Part shown: positions 8,701 to 15,737 of the stretch, one piece after another
How the letters are laid out: each line of letters begins with the position of its first letter
Position numbering within the stretch: position 1 is the stretch's first letter
IMG/VR virus record: IMGVR_UViG_3300011253_000080
Coordinates: 1 to 22,883 of that record
DNA from: a virus
Length of the DNA: 22,883 nucleotides
Strand: one strand, 5' to 3'
Position numbers and translations under genes: made by a program
Notes under the pieces: generated by a model
Told to the model about the DNA's origin: nothing
Seen by the model: the letters and a program-made list of their open reading frames with translations, nothing else
Databases searched by the model: none

Positions 8701-9605
8701 CCAGTACCAAGCAATGCACCGCCGACAAAAGCGTTCTTTAGCTGATCTATACCCTCTTCATCAAATACTTGATCTATAGGCGCACCAGACTGTATGCGTT
8801 CAGCAGCGGTTTGGAATGTTTCGGTAAGGGCTTCAGTCCCACCACCTTTAAACGCACCGCTAAGAATACGTTGTGTAACCTTCTTGCCAACAGCATTAGG
8901 GCTAATACCCATAGCTGCCATAGCTTTAAGTCCTAAGCGTTCAGCTAAGGCTTGAGCAACAGCGGTGCCGAGCGCCACAGTAAGGTTTACATTATCTTTG
9001 CCTTTAACAGCTTCCTGCGCTTGTATGTCTTTACCAGCAAACTCGGGAACTAATCCTGCGGTAAAGCCTGCACCAAATCCTGCAGCAGCACCAAATGGTA
9101 CAGGTGTAAGTGCTCCTAACGCACCGCCAGCTATACCGCCTTTTAAACCACTCTCAAGGGACGAGCCTGTACCACCTACTAATCCTCCTAAGTACTCAAG
9201 TCCGGTACTAAAGTCATTTACATCTTGATAACGACCCACAGGACGTTGTGCTATAGATTGTAGAATAAGCTCATCGCCAAGCTCTTGTCGGGCTTCTTCT
9301 GCGTAGTCTGTACCGTAATCGGCTAGTGCAGCAATTCCAGTTTTTTGACCAACAGTTTCTATTAAGTCGCCAATAGCCTGAGAACCACTGCCTTTAGCTC
9401 TGCGATAAGCACGACCAATAGCAGTGCCGTCATCTGGTCCTTCTACATCCCCATACTTGCTTTCAAGATCAGCCTTAACAGCAGCTTCTTGAGTACGGAT
9501 ATATTCAGATATGCGTCCATATTCTTCATCAGTAGGTACGTCACCTGCAATAATTATAGGGTAGCTTCTACCGCTATACGGACCCGGAACAGATATTTGA
9601 CCCAT
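2712..9605 (-). CDS. Giant virion-associated polyvalent-type protein with HEXXH metallopeptidase motif (2297 aa)
   Basis: A 2297-residue protein, last gene of the late operon, probably an internal virion protein ejected with the DNA. Order: conserved N-terminus with YPIIIAGD (15-22); glycine-rich hydrophobic stretch about 130-187 and another about 290-312; a long Ala/Glu/Lys-rich, probably disordered segment about 320-800 holding two repeats; a zinc-metallopeptidase segment with H1180-E-M-V-H1184 and a probable third ligand E1223 or E1227 in DEFISEA; then helix-rich sequence to the C-terminus. The C-terminal module, about 1760-2060, has motifs (NLSQIPLTVF, ERINREVAF, MQGSIGSVVFMYKRYG) that I recall from very large marine phage proteins with LPD-type domains, plus possible membrane segments near 2013-2050. 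AAGGGT lies upstream of the ATG. Ejection and proteolysis are inferred. A tape-measure role is less likely because of its place after fibres and lysis genes. Confidence 0.85.
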   Translation of the reverse strand: MGQISVPGPYSGRSYPIIIAGDVPTDEEYGRISEYIRTQEAAVKADLESKYGDVEGPDDGTAIGRAYRRAKGSGSQAIGDLIETVGQKTGIAALADYGTDYAEEARQELGDELILQSIAQRPVGRYQDVNDFSTGLEYLGGLVGGTGSSLESGLKGGIAGGALGALTPVPFGAAAGFGAGFTAGLVPEFAGKDIQAQEAVKGKDNVNLTVALGTAVAQALAERLGLKAMAAMGISPNAVGKKVTQRILSGAFKGGGTEALTETFQTAAERIQSGAPIDQVFDEEGIDQLKNAFVGGALLGTGAGGVAGGIRGPRPEPIVNVDPDAVPPAGEPQLDLGDPVQAKPTSNVDDLAFGPVVSDAEKLAEYEALMAGLREGTFTPSAATSITPEDRVAKDATAATAATAATAAAENKAAIDAAETPLQKQKREYEEANNIKPTSTVKAAEGETQPNLFADPVRDKKALAKAKKVLADDKVAAAVAAKVSEARGTEVTIEDVRRDAQRTIEDIEALGNTKLSPAQNADTTQKATWQKSAKASTDEYGNNIDTFDSKNEAKRADPTVDPKEEAEAEAVLAKIKEQRLAANLAASKAQTETDQKRDVEDVETSTGTVEVEETNPVDPVTVDSTKLRTFKDYLVNKIDANDVKAAEFIQSVASPEDIATARTLGFDIPNDNATYADIVRAITPSLKPVVEPRTAGDKAKAMPVVEPRTAGDEVEAAPVTESEVESVVPDTTVERIYKPNAEQQYMDSIVTPMERTAGDNIKANAPIEEPVDPEAGAEAQTEAQENAALGQRIMDIIGEKYLGINIGRIDSKKYLDILVDAAYTINPATGLGNLRRMDPTNVADKREIINLLEISPDKLKKVFSNRAKDKENFKILEPELLAGAKAAKFYFKTALNAGLAIDTIAYDMVYGTSRVQTQEGMTPEQQYFYEGKNKGAAEKAEVWLEEFLDPYTYAYYTAMKANFRNLKNSAKDEARRRTTTSQKTAEDKQASTFVPTSEKEKAEMDAINKVFGAIEAKQEIDKQEDIQAELEAGLYGSSGVSLGQPKNNFILRRQGPSKAGFIANKKAKAEADFFNKYTFTKPLPADSVVYLDDPMSPSAMGFLSAGKLKETLHAIAAGTLYPRLAKIANKLADMAGTTKIVFVPDLVDMDGAPSAGQFDPRTNTISINPKSGMNTHTVLHEMVHAAVSASLAKNSASTLALRNVFNDVKDVLDTEYGATNLDEFISEALTNPAFQEKLGQLVYKGDLHKGKTALQRLYNAITNFVRRIIGLQPKPLTSTLSEIDYLIEGMLAPAPQFRDADSLALMTPAAANGFLNTAITNGPIFNNAGKTRYLAWIEDATKNVSLGLFGGANKFLMQATPLHYLADISEKYFGDLGAKLNTTVNEANGAYGKQIDELKNTLLPIVQWGKANKGLQDQFNRMVNEATRREVDPVLDRPAAVKKYGKDPEKMANWEQVRSDYEALVNASPAVVRIYATMRNLFRGLRNDIRNAVDERLTIAIPDGAVRARVMKSFYDKLTSKGTIEPYTPLEREGDLWLYYNAIDPLTGNLERYAESFTTPAARARAWSEIQGKVRDDIRGNQKLMSSMTELVRQKKHANIEEAIDAQIGVTEAASISEVNFNNAPPASFIAQLTKQIRENSPSDTKEQRETTNKIINEIGELVLNTIPETSYMQSFRTRKGTLGNIEDAIRATTKRATLLGRQAVQMKYGNKFDSIKVELKAAYDAAGGEGNTTPAMRDMYDTLVSFADSGTGVNRSNFSKFLTNLGFNMTLGFNVSGALVNLSQIPLTVFPVYGAKYGYDKTSSAIGEAMRLIHNSGRKRMVEVYGDKVDAEGNPIKEMQEVTGTPADRSVSNYDYANETDPRKKRMQFAVGVGERLGLFKRTLAYDMLDIDGTNGGMEKFNAASGFMLHHGERINREVAFTAAYNLEADILDAQAAKDNRTVSDAEYEQAAEKAFYMVEMTNGGSASAASPQIMQGSIGSVVFMYKRYGVSMLSLLHKLAKEGMVGQSAEAKKLAAYQLAGIYGSAALMSGVRGVPFFGAAAMVYNLLKDDDEESMQSIVRRVTGEGYYSGAVNYVTGTNVATRIQLSDLLFRDTLIDRDQPAIWTAVEMLGGPAIGIALQMDRAADLFAAGEFARGAEAFAPSAARNVMKSVRFYKDGGAETLAGDIIAPVHPLHAVTQALGFIPAELARAYELNAEIKSMEKGTKARRKRILDEIARARADGDNAAEQAAYDKIPAYNADHPDWPINGKSIEKSMNSRAETTSKKFQGISIHPKLRDTYMDFADQFSGKATMF
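7329..7343. repeat. Third, partial copy of the RTAGD-coding repeat
   Basis: ATCTCCAGCGGTGCG is identical to the core of the two tandem copies at 7470-7545 and encodes RTAGD in the giant protein. It lies about 127 nt from the nearer copy and the flanking sequence does not match. Confidence 0.7.
7470..7545. repeat. Direct 45-nt-period repeat inside the giant protein gene
   Basis: Two 31-nt copies, 7470-7500 and 7515-7545, differ at two positions and are spaced by exactly 45 nt. On the minus strand they encode a 15-residue repeat, VVEPRTAGD plus six variable residues, in the disordered part of the giant virion protein (about residues 687-716). The period keeps the frame. Confidence 0.85.
8383..8418. 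repeat. Short tandem repeat, four 9-nt units (GCAGCAGTR)
   Basis: Four uninterrupted copies of GCAGCAGTA or GCAGCAGTG, flanked by more GCA triplets. On the minus strand they encode an Ala-Ala-Thr tract (about residues 396-407) in the low-complexity part of the giant protein. The 9-nt unit preserves frame, so slippage would change linker length only. Confidence 0.85.
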
Positions 9606-9620
9606 TTATCGTACCCTTAC

Positions 9621-12584
9621 TTAACTTAAATCTACAGCAGCAGGTGTATTCGTCCCGTCTACATTAGCAAAAATACTAGCAACAACAGGATTTGTAGACA
9701 TTAATTGTTTTTCCTGTTCGCGCAGTGAATTTAAAGTTTTTAGTTGTTTATTATACGCATCTAATGCTCGGGAGTCTGTTGGTGGAGTAGCAGGCATACT
9801 TCCTTCTATAGCAGTTATTTGTGCTTTTATACCTGATAATGCTTGGTTAACACTTGCATAGCTTCCCGCTGCAGGTTTTCCACTTCTTGCTCCCGCAGCT
9901 ATACCCGCAGCCGTTAGTCTTGTGCGGTTAGCGTCATCAGCTATTTGTTTACGTGCCTCTAATGCAGACAGCTTAGAAAGTACGTCCATTTCCTGCGCTT
10001 CAGCTTTCCGCTTGTTACCCAAGAACGTCTGGCTGGCACCAAGTCCTGCCTCACCTATAGCACTAAGCATATTAGGGTTGCTACTAGCCATAAGCCGCAT
10101 ACCCATCTCAGCTAGACCTAGCCATTTATCTTGATCTGCCGACTTCTCACGTTCTGCTAAAATATCCAACAGCTTCTGCTCGTAGGACGATGGAGAGTCA
10201 CTAGCACGGTTAGCCATAGGATTGACGGTAGCTATGCCTGTAGGTTTGTCTTTCCCACTCCCCCCTGCATCTTGTTTTCTTTTTGCTTCGGCTAAGTCAC
10301 TAGCTGCCCGAGTAGCGCCATACTCTTTATAGGCAGTACCAATTTTTTCAGGTGTAGGTAAAACTACGCCTGCAGCGGCTGCAGTTTTTTGAGCGTTGTT
10401 AGTAAACAATCCTGTAGCTGCATCATACCCATTTTTTATAGCTTCTAGTACAGATGGAGGTATAGGTGTACCCGGATTTATAGTATCAATTAGAGTCCCT
10501 ATAGTAGAACCAGCATTGGTAGTTACGAAATCACTAGCAGTTTCTGCTCCACTTATAATAGAGTCTACTAACTCTGAACCAGCCGCTGTTGCATTTTTAA
10601 CAATAGGCAGACTTTGAACACCGTCTGTCTCTAATGTTTCTGCTAGGTCATCTACTTTCTTTGCAGCAGATGTTAACATGCCTTCACTCTTATCCCCAGA
10701 AGCAGCAATAAGAATGTCTCCAAGGGTTAAAGGTTTGTCTTTAACTATTTCTGGAGCAAAGGTATCAGGATTGTTTCTTGCAGCATCCATATAAGCATAA
10801 TTTCTATCTGCAACAACTTGCTCTGGACCTTTGCCTTTTATAAACTGATCGTAAAATTCAGTTGATACGTCTACTATCCCACCTTCGCCAGTAACATTGT
10901 TAACAACGTTATTTTTAAGGTTAGAAGCGGCTGCAATTCCTTTGTCTAAAATAGATGGACTACCATCATTTGTTTCAGCCATACGTTTTTCTGTATTGTC
11001 CATTACATACCCAGCAGCTTCAGGTAGTCTGGAAACAGGTGTACTTGCATCAGGTAGTTGTAATTCATCAACAAAAGCACCCTCAGCCTCTGCATTAGCT
11101 CTTGCATCTTGCTCTGCTTTAAGGTCAGCAAATACAAGTCTTTTAGCCTCTAGTGTAGGCTGCATAAGAGCACGAGTTTTGTTATACTGCTCTGCATAAT
11201 CTTCAAATTCTTTTTGCGCTGCTTCTTGTTCCATAGTATTAGGCGCGCCAAGATCGCCAAACATATTAGGATTTTGGTCTAAAAGTCTTGCTTCTCTTTC
11301 CCCTTTATTAGCTATTATTTGTCTAAATCCTACAGGTTCCGAATCTCTACTATACGCTGCAAGCTCTGTTCCGGGTTCATCAGAAGTAACGCGAGCTACA
11401 CGTTCATCTCTAGCGTTATTAGCAAGAGTTGCTTGGTTTACGCTTTCTTTAGCCGCTTCATCAGAAGTTGCATTAAATGGAACTTTACTAAACGCACCTA
11501 CACCACTACGCCCACGCAAATTATCTAACTGTGTTTCTTCTAAAGAAGGTATAAATATACCACGCCCTTTATCATCAACACCTGTTTGAATTGCCTTAGC
11601 AGGCGTTTCAGAAAGTCGTGGCGTGTATTTTGTAGTATCAAACGGAGTACCTGCAGCAATGCCGGGTGATGCTGGCATTGGGGGTGCAGTCTGAACACCT
11701 ACAGTTTCATCAAGCATATCAGCATCACCAGCAGCGCCAAGTGTAGCCAAGCCTTTGGGCCTAGACTTAGCAGATAAAGGAACTCCGCTAAACTCACCAG
11801 TAGGTAAACCTAAATCAGAGGAGTCTGTACTGCCGCCCTGACCCCCTGTGGGAGATGAGTACATAGCGCCGCCAGCGGGTGGTAAGCCTGCAGATACGAC
11901 ATAATTTTCGGGCGTTGCATTTTCTGACTTAAATCTACCAGCTTCTGTAGCATATAAATCGGAAGCAGAAGGCACATACTTAGACACACGCGCATCTGCT
12001 TCAGCAACATCAGATGACTCTTGTAAGATTTTTTTAGCAGTGTCACTTTGCATGACTCTACCAGTATCTGTTTCTACAATCGTACCACCTAACTTACGAA
12101 TAGCTTTGATTACAGCATCGTACTCGTCAAGATCAGAGATGCCTAACTCAAATGGTGGTGTGTTCATCTCTTCTGGGTATATAAATGTATATGTTTTTTC
12201 AGTAGTATCGCCACCGTCTTGCATCTTTAAAATACCACCACTAGCCATAGTAGCTACAGGTGCGACAGAGGCTATGCCTGTATTTTGATTTACGTTAGTC
12301 TTAGGGGCCATAGACTGTGCCATACCACTAGCAACACCTTGAGGCATACCTGCTACGTTAGTCTGTGGTGTTGGAGCTGGGACTGCGCCCATTAATCCTT
12401 CAAGAACAGTAGGTTGACCCAGCCCCTGTTGCCGTGTTTGCTCATCACGCATTTCTTTGCGATTGTTTAGCTCAGAAGCAACAGCCCATTGTGGTACTGT
12501 AGGGTTAGCCCCTTGCATAAGAGCCATTAGCTGTTGATCTGGTGCGCTACGAAGTGCGTTTTGTATTTCTAGCAGGTTCTGCAT
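9621..12584 (-). CDS. Large internal virion / structural protein (987 aa)
   Basis: A 987-residue protein of probable virion-internal role, unrecognised as a defined enzyme. The N-terminal 55 residues are helical and glutamine-rich. A Pro/Ala/Gln-rich linker follows, and then ASGGILKMQDGGD at 114-126, a glycine motif I recall from other marine phage structural proteins. The middle is long, low-complexity and rich in Thr, Ala, Pro and Glu. The C-terminal region (about 790-930) is helical, with KWLGLAEMGMRLMASSNPNML, then GEAGLGASQ and a charged coiled-coil-like stretch. No signal peptide is seen. The ATG lies 2 nt after the stop of the 353-residue gene, with GGGGGT as ribosome site, and the giant protein gene starts 15 nt after its end. 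Placed between two other structural genes, it probably belongs to an ejectosome-like core; that is inference. Confidence 0.75.
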   Translation of the reverse strand: MQNLLEIQNALRSAPDQQLMALMQGANPTVPQWAVASELNNRKEMRDEQTRQQGLGQPTVLEGLMGAVPAPTPQTNVAGMPQGVASGMAQSMAPKTNVNQNTGIASVAPVATMASGGILKMQDGGDTTEKTYTFIYPEEMNTPPFELGISDLDEYDAVIKAIRKLGGTIVETDTGRVMQSDTAKKILQESSDVAEADARVSKYVPSASDLYATEAGRFKSENATPENYVVSAGLPPAGGAMYSSPTGGQGGSTDSSDLGLPTGEFSGVPLSAKSRPKGLATLGAAGDADMLDETVGVQTAPPMPASPGIAAGTPFDTTKYTPRLSETPAKAIQTGVDDKGRGIFIPSLEETQLDNLRGRSGVGAFSKVPFNATSDEAAKESVNQATLANNARDERVARVTSDEPGTELAAYSRDSEPVGFRQIIANKGEREARLLDQNPNMFGDLGAPNTMEQEAAQKEFEDYAEQYNKTRALMQPTLEAKRLVFADLKAEQDARANAEAEGAFVDELQLPDASTPVSRLPEAAGYVMDNTEKRMAETNDGSPSILDKGIAAASNLKNNVVNNVTGEGGIVDVSTEFYDQFIKGKGPEQVVADRNYAYMDAARNNPDTFAPEIVKDKPLTLGDILIAASGDKSEGMLTSAAKKVDDLAETLETDGVQSLPIVKNATAAGSELVDSIISGAETASDFVTTNAGSTIGTLIDTINPGTPIPPSVLEAIKNGYDAATGLFTNNAQKTAAAAGVVLPTPEKIGTAYKEYGATRAASDLAEAKRKQDAGGSGKDKPTGIATVNPMANRASDSPSSYEQKLLDILAEREKSADQDKWLGLAEMGMRLMASSNPNMLSAIGEAGLGASQTFLGNKRKAEAQEMDVLSKLSALEARKQIADDANRTRLTAAGIAAGARSGKPAAGSYASVNQALSGIKAQITAIEGSMPATPPTDSRALDAYNKQLKTLNSLREQEKQLMSTNPVVASIFANVDGTNTPAAVDLS

Positions 12585-12586
12585 AA

Positions 12587-13648
12587 TTAACCCCCGTAGG
12601 CTTTATAGAGAGATAGTCCCGTAAGCCCTGCACCCGCTAACTGTTGTAGCGTTCCCGGCCTTTCTTGAGGAGTAGTAGACGTACCCTGATACGTATTTGT
12701 ACCCGTAGCAGCAATCGGCATACCCGATAAGATACCCGTCATGTTACCAATCTGTTCAGCAGTGTAGCCTTTTTTGGCTAAAAACTCATTGTAGTCTAAG
12801 TCAAGTTGTTGCTGGTCTCTGCCTTCTGCAGCAGCGCCGATACCTTCTAGTAGCTGTAGGTTTTGTATGTCAGTTTGACGATCTAGCTCACCCAAAGCCA
12901 CCGAATCTTTAGCAAGCCCTGCTCCTACACCTAATGCGGCAAGTCCTTGTGTAGCAGCAAACTGATCTGCGTCCTCTGTGGACTTTTCAAACCGTGCAAG
13001 CTCTGCGGCGCGAGCTTTATCAACATCCATGTCTGCTTTACGAGAAGCAGTAAACTGTGTGGTCGCATCTTTATAGGCATCGCGCAGTCCTTTATCTTGG
13101 ATCATGCCCATACGATCCATCATAGCATCTTCAGCTAAGAAGTTACGCACCGCGCCGCGTGACCCACCAAACGCACCCGCCTGTACCGCTTGTGCATTTC
13201 TAGCACCTTGAGTTCGTTGGAAGTCACGCATAGCTTCAGCTTTTTGCCGATCTACAACATTCTGTGTGTAGGGGTTCATATACTGCCCTACATTGTCACC
13301 TGTAAATTTAGCTGCATCGTTATACTCAAACTGACTAAACGTATTGGGGTTATAGTCCGCTAGCCCTTCAGCCGTAGTCATGCCATCTGTCATGTAATCT
13401 TGTGCGCCAGAAAGCCCTGTTATCCCCACCTCTCGGTTAGCAAGGTCACGCGTACCCGATATGGCATCAAGCGTGTCTTGGCTTTGACCTGCAATCCGAT
13501 CACCCGTGTAGGCTTCATATGGCTTACCGTACTCGGCTTCGGCTCTAGCTAGGTTACGTTCAAAATAAGGTTTAGCCCATGCAGGTAAGTCTGCCTGTGA
13601 AGAACCCTGTTGAGTAGTTGTGTTGTATACCGTTTTACTACCGCCCAT
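12587..13648 (-). CDS. Phage structural protein (353 aa), probably internal virion protein
   Basis: A 353-residue soluble protein. I chose the ATG at 13648 (MGGSKTVYN) rather than the in-frame ATG at 13693, because GGAG lies 7 nt before it, it overlaps the previous gene by only 11 nt, and MGGS plus a polar segment then LPAWAKPYFERNLARAE is the form I recall for this marine phage family. Recognisable stretches: KPYEAYTGDRIAG near residue 45, YMNPYTQNVVDRQ near 125, and AFGGSRGAVRNFLAE near 160, followed by long charged helices that could form a coiled coil. No enzyme motif, signal peptide or membrane segment is visible. The neighbours are the GNAT-like gene upstream and the 987-residue structural gene 2 nt downstream. 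Confidence 0.78.
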   Translation of the reverse strand: MGGSKTVYNTTTQQGSSQADLPAWAKPYFERNLARAEAEYGKPYEAYTGDRIAGQSQDTLDAISGTRDLANREVGITGLSGAQDYMTDGMTTAEGLADYNPNTFSQFEYNDAAKFTGDNVGQYMNPYTQNVVDRQKAEAMRDFQRTQGARNAQAVQAGAFGGSRGAVRNFLAEDAMMDRMGMIQDKGLRDAYKDATTQFTASRKADMDVDKARAAELARFEKSTEDADQFAATQGLAALGVGAGLAKDSVALGELDRQTDIQNLQLLEGIGAAAEGRDQQQLDLDYNEFLAKKGYTAEQIGNMTGILSGMPIAATGTNTYQGTSTTPQERPGTLQQLAGAGLTGLSLYKAYGG

Positions 13649-14087
13649 CAGATAACTCCATTTTGTAAGCAATGTATTCTGGCTTCCAGCCATACTTCTT
13701 TAGGCATCGCCCCCATGCCTTACGTCCGTAACCTTCAAGGTGGTCACAGTTATTATCTTTAGCGTATTTACGTAGTGTAGACTGAGACAAAGCTAAGACC
13801 TCTACCATATTGCCACCACCAACCCAATCAACTGCTAACCCACGTTTATTAGGGTATTCTAGTATGCGAGTTGTAAGTGCAGTTACAATAACATCATCCT
13901 TAACAATAATCCACAACGTATAAAAACCACGTTTTATATCATCATAAACGCTTTGAGTAGTGAACTTGTCGTTTGTAGTCCGCACCGCACGATCCATAAA
14001 CTCCTCAACTTGAGGCCACACCGTATCTAGGTACTCAACAGGTACAGGTGTTATGACAGGGTTGCTTTCTACAACTACGTCTTTCAT
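13638..14087 (-). CDS. GNAT-like acyltransferase-fold protein (149 aa)
   Basis: A 149-residue protein that resembles a reduced GNAT N-acetyltransferase. The strand-forming segments FYTLWIIVKDDVIVTALTTRI (55-75) and GLAVDWVGG (83-91) are followed by a helix and CDHLEGYGRKAWGRCLKKYGW (114-134), the signature I recall for this phage family. A clear acetyl-CoA-binding Q/RxxGxG/A loop is not obvious, so catalysis is uncertain. It starts with an ATGA overlap on the 462-residue gene and ends 11 nt inside the 353-residue gene. Similar GNAT-like proteins sit beside internal core proteins in some T7-related marine phages. It could therefore be a virion component, analogous to a small internal core protein, rather than a free enzyme. 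Acyl acceptor unknown. Confidence 0.72.
   Translation of the reverse strand: MKDVVVESNPVITPVPVEYLDTVWPQVEEFMDRAVRTTNDKFTTQSVYDDIKRGFYTLWIIVKDDVIVTALTTRILEYPNKRGLAVDWVGGGNMVEVLALSQSTLRKYAKDNNCDHLEGYGRKAWGRCLKKYGWKPEYIAYKMELSDGR
13656..13659 (-). promoter_or_regulatory. Ribosome binding site GGAG deciding the start of the 353-aa gene
   Basis: GGAG on the minus strand, 7 nt before the ATG at 13648. It favours that start over the upstream in-frame ATG at 13693, which would overlap the preceding gene by 56 nt. Confidence 0.6.
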
Positions 14088-15472
14088 GCGGTCATCATCT
14101 TATTAAGTTCTTTAGCTGCATTAGAACCCGCATCATTTACCTTATCTACGTTTACCCCTGCATCTTTTAGTGCTTCGTAAGCATCTTTACGCAACACAAA
14201 CTCACCTTCTGCTAGCAATACATCTTGTTCAGAATTGCCTTCTTTAAGTTTAGCAGGTACTTTATCGTCTGTGCCTGATCCATCGCCATTACCATTTACG
14301 TACCCATTATCCCCTCGCGCAAAACGATCCCGAGTCTCTTGAGCAGAGCCAGTACGCACACTATCTACCAAGTCTCTTAGCGCACCTTCTCCGTACTGCT
14401 GCACGTATTGAGCAAGAATAATAGCGGCCCTAGTCTCGTCTAACTCACCACGTATGGCTTTTTCAGCATCGTTAATCAGGTCTTTCTCATTACCGCCCAG
14501 CGCCGACTCAACTTCACCACCTCTTGCCATACCCGTTACAGATTTTTTATACTCAACAAGCTGATCGTATGTTGGATTAATAATATATCTTGGAGATAAC
14601 GGGTCTGTAGGATCATAGTCGGGGTTAGGTATAGGTATAAACTGGCCCGCCGCAGCCTCTTGAGACATGACACTCGCAGCGGGTAAACCACCAGTAGGTA
14701 CGGTAGCCTGTGTTATAGGGGCGGGACTGCGTACCATAGCAATACCGCCATCATCGGCTTGCGCGGCGGCTTGTTCTCTTATTAGGCTAGAATTTCCATA
14801 ATTTTGGCCTGTTCTATCAACCCTATAAGTATTGCCAAACCTATTCATCTTATACATAGGCGCATTAGGATCGTCTTGATCGCCTTTGTTTTTAAAGAAA
14901 GAACCTTGTATACGGCCTTCTGGAGTTTTTACTTTTCCTGTCCTATGCAGTTCTTTAATTTGTGCGTCAGTATACACTGGAAGTTCTTTGGTTTTTATCT
15001 GCGCTGCTTTTCTAGGTTCTATTGTAGGAATATTATTAGGGTTAGACCCAAAGCGAAGATTACTATTTTTATAAGCAAGACCGCCAGCAACGCCTATTGG
15101 TCCTAGCATTGCACCACCTATAAAAGGGGCTAAAGAACGCAGTCCCGTTACTTGTTCTCCGTATGGATCATTGCCTGTAGTAGGAGCATTATACTGTTGG
15201 TATGTTCCGTCAGAAGTGTTTGTTGGTGGAGGTGTAGTAGCCGTTGGTAACGGCATAGAAGGTCCATTGTTATATGTGTTTAAATTTGTATAACGGTTAT
15301 CGGCGCTACCAATACCTAATCTTGCTCGTTCATCAGCAGGTACATAGTTACCTGTGCTGCTGTCAACTAAGTCACCCCGTCTATACTCATACCCATCGTT
15401 AGGCGTAAATGTATTTGCTAGGCTTTCAGAAAAGCTATTACCGCCGCCGAATGTTTCAGACCAAAAACCCAT
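14084..15472 (-). CDS. Phage virion structural protein with C-terminal GEFVLRKDA motif (462 aa)
   Basis: A 462-residue protein, probably structural. The N-terminal 150 residues are Gly/Asn/Thr/Pro-rich and low in complexity, with a short hydrophobic Gly-rich patch (LAPFIGGAMLGPIGVAGGLA) near 113-132. M315-A-R-G-G-E-V begins a module with a helical segment (AIRGELDETRAAIILAQYV) and a C-terminus containing GDGSGTDDKVPAKL and AEGEFVLRKDAYEAL. I recall this last pair (SDxIPAxLxxGEFV) as common to marine phage internal proteins. Here about a dozen residues separate the halves (KEGNSEQDVLLA), longer than the form I remember. AAGGA lies 9 nt before the ATG. Its stop overlaps the GNAT-like gene as ATGA. 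No enzyme motif is visible, and the exact place in the virion is unknown. Confidence 0.75.
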   Translation of the reverse strand: MGFWSETFGGGNSFSESLANTFTPNDGYEYRRGDLVDSSTGNYVPADERARLGIGSADNRYTNLNTYNNGPSMPLPTATTPPPTNTSDGTYQQYNAPTTGNDPYGEQVTGLRSLAPFIGGAMLGPIGVAGGLAYKNSNLRFGSNPNNIPTIEPRKAAQIKTKELPVYTDAQIKELHRTGKVKTPEGRIQGSFFKNKGDQDDPNAPMYKMNRFGNTYRVDRTGQNYGNSSLIREQAAAQADDGGIAMVRSPAPITQATVPTGGLPAASVMSQEAAAGQFIPIPNPDYDPTDPLSPRYIINPTYDQLVEYKKSVTGMARGGEVESALGGNEKDLINDAEKAIRGELDETRAAIILAQYVQQYGEGALRDLVDSVRTGSAQETRDRFARGDNGYVNGNGDGSGTDDKVPAKLKEGNSEQDVLLAEGEFVLRKDAYEALKDAGVNVDKVNDAGSNAAKELNKMMTA

Positions 15473-15485
15473 TAGAAAATATCCT

Positions 15486-15737
15486 TCATACTACTATCCT
15501 CAGTTCGCCGCCAGAAGTCTTGTAGACACTGTTAACGGCTAGTCCGCCAGATACTGCTGCTGCGTTATTAGCAAACACAGGGAGATTAGTCATCACTAGA
15601 GTTGTACCCCGCATAGGGCCGGGATTACTCATCTGCTGTGCATACAACGCAAAGCTACGCGTCATTTGAGCAAAGTAATTTGCATCATAGCTACTAGGAG
15701 GATCAGCAAAAAATGGTACAGGTACTTCAGTAGTCAT
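15486..15737 (-). CDS. Small phage structural-type protein (83 aa)
   Basis: An 83-residue protein. The C-terminal pattern GGLAVNSVYKTSGGELRIVV matches a short beta motif that I recall at the ends of many small phage head or tail decoration proteins (GLxxGxVYxxxGxLxIV). The N-terminal part holds a helical segment (YFAQMTRSFALYAQQM) and a polar stretch. The start is fused to the stop of the 619-residue gene as TAATG, with GGGAGACGG just upstream, so it is translated by coupling. It probably accompanies the stabilisation-like protein at the tail or connector. No closer function can be given. Confidence 0.72.
   Translation of the reverse strand: MTTEVPVPFFADPPSSYDANYFAQMTRSFALYAQQMSNPGPMRGTTLVMTNLPVFANNAAAVSGGLAVNSVYKTSGGELRIVV

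Noticed and set aside
2712-9605. Tape measure protein
   Set aside because: The gene lies after fibres, lysis genes and a nozzle-like protein, carries a metallopeptidase motif, and has internal-virion-type C-terminal motifs. No tail tube or sheath genes are present in the window.
13649-13693. Fifteen-residue N-terminal extension of the 353-residue protein
   Set aside because: It overlaps the GNAT-like gene by 56 nt, and a better-placed GGAG precedes the internal ATG that gives the usual MGGS start.
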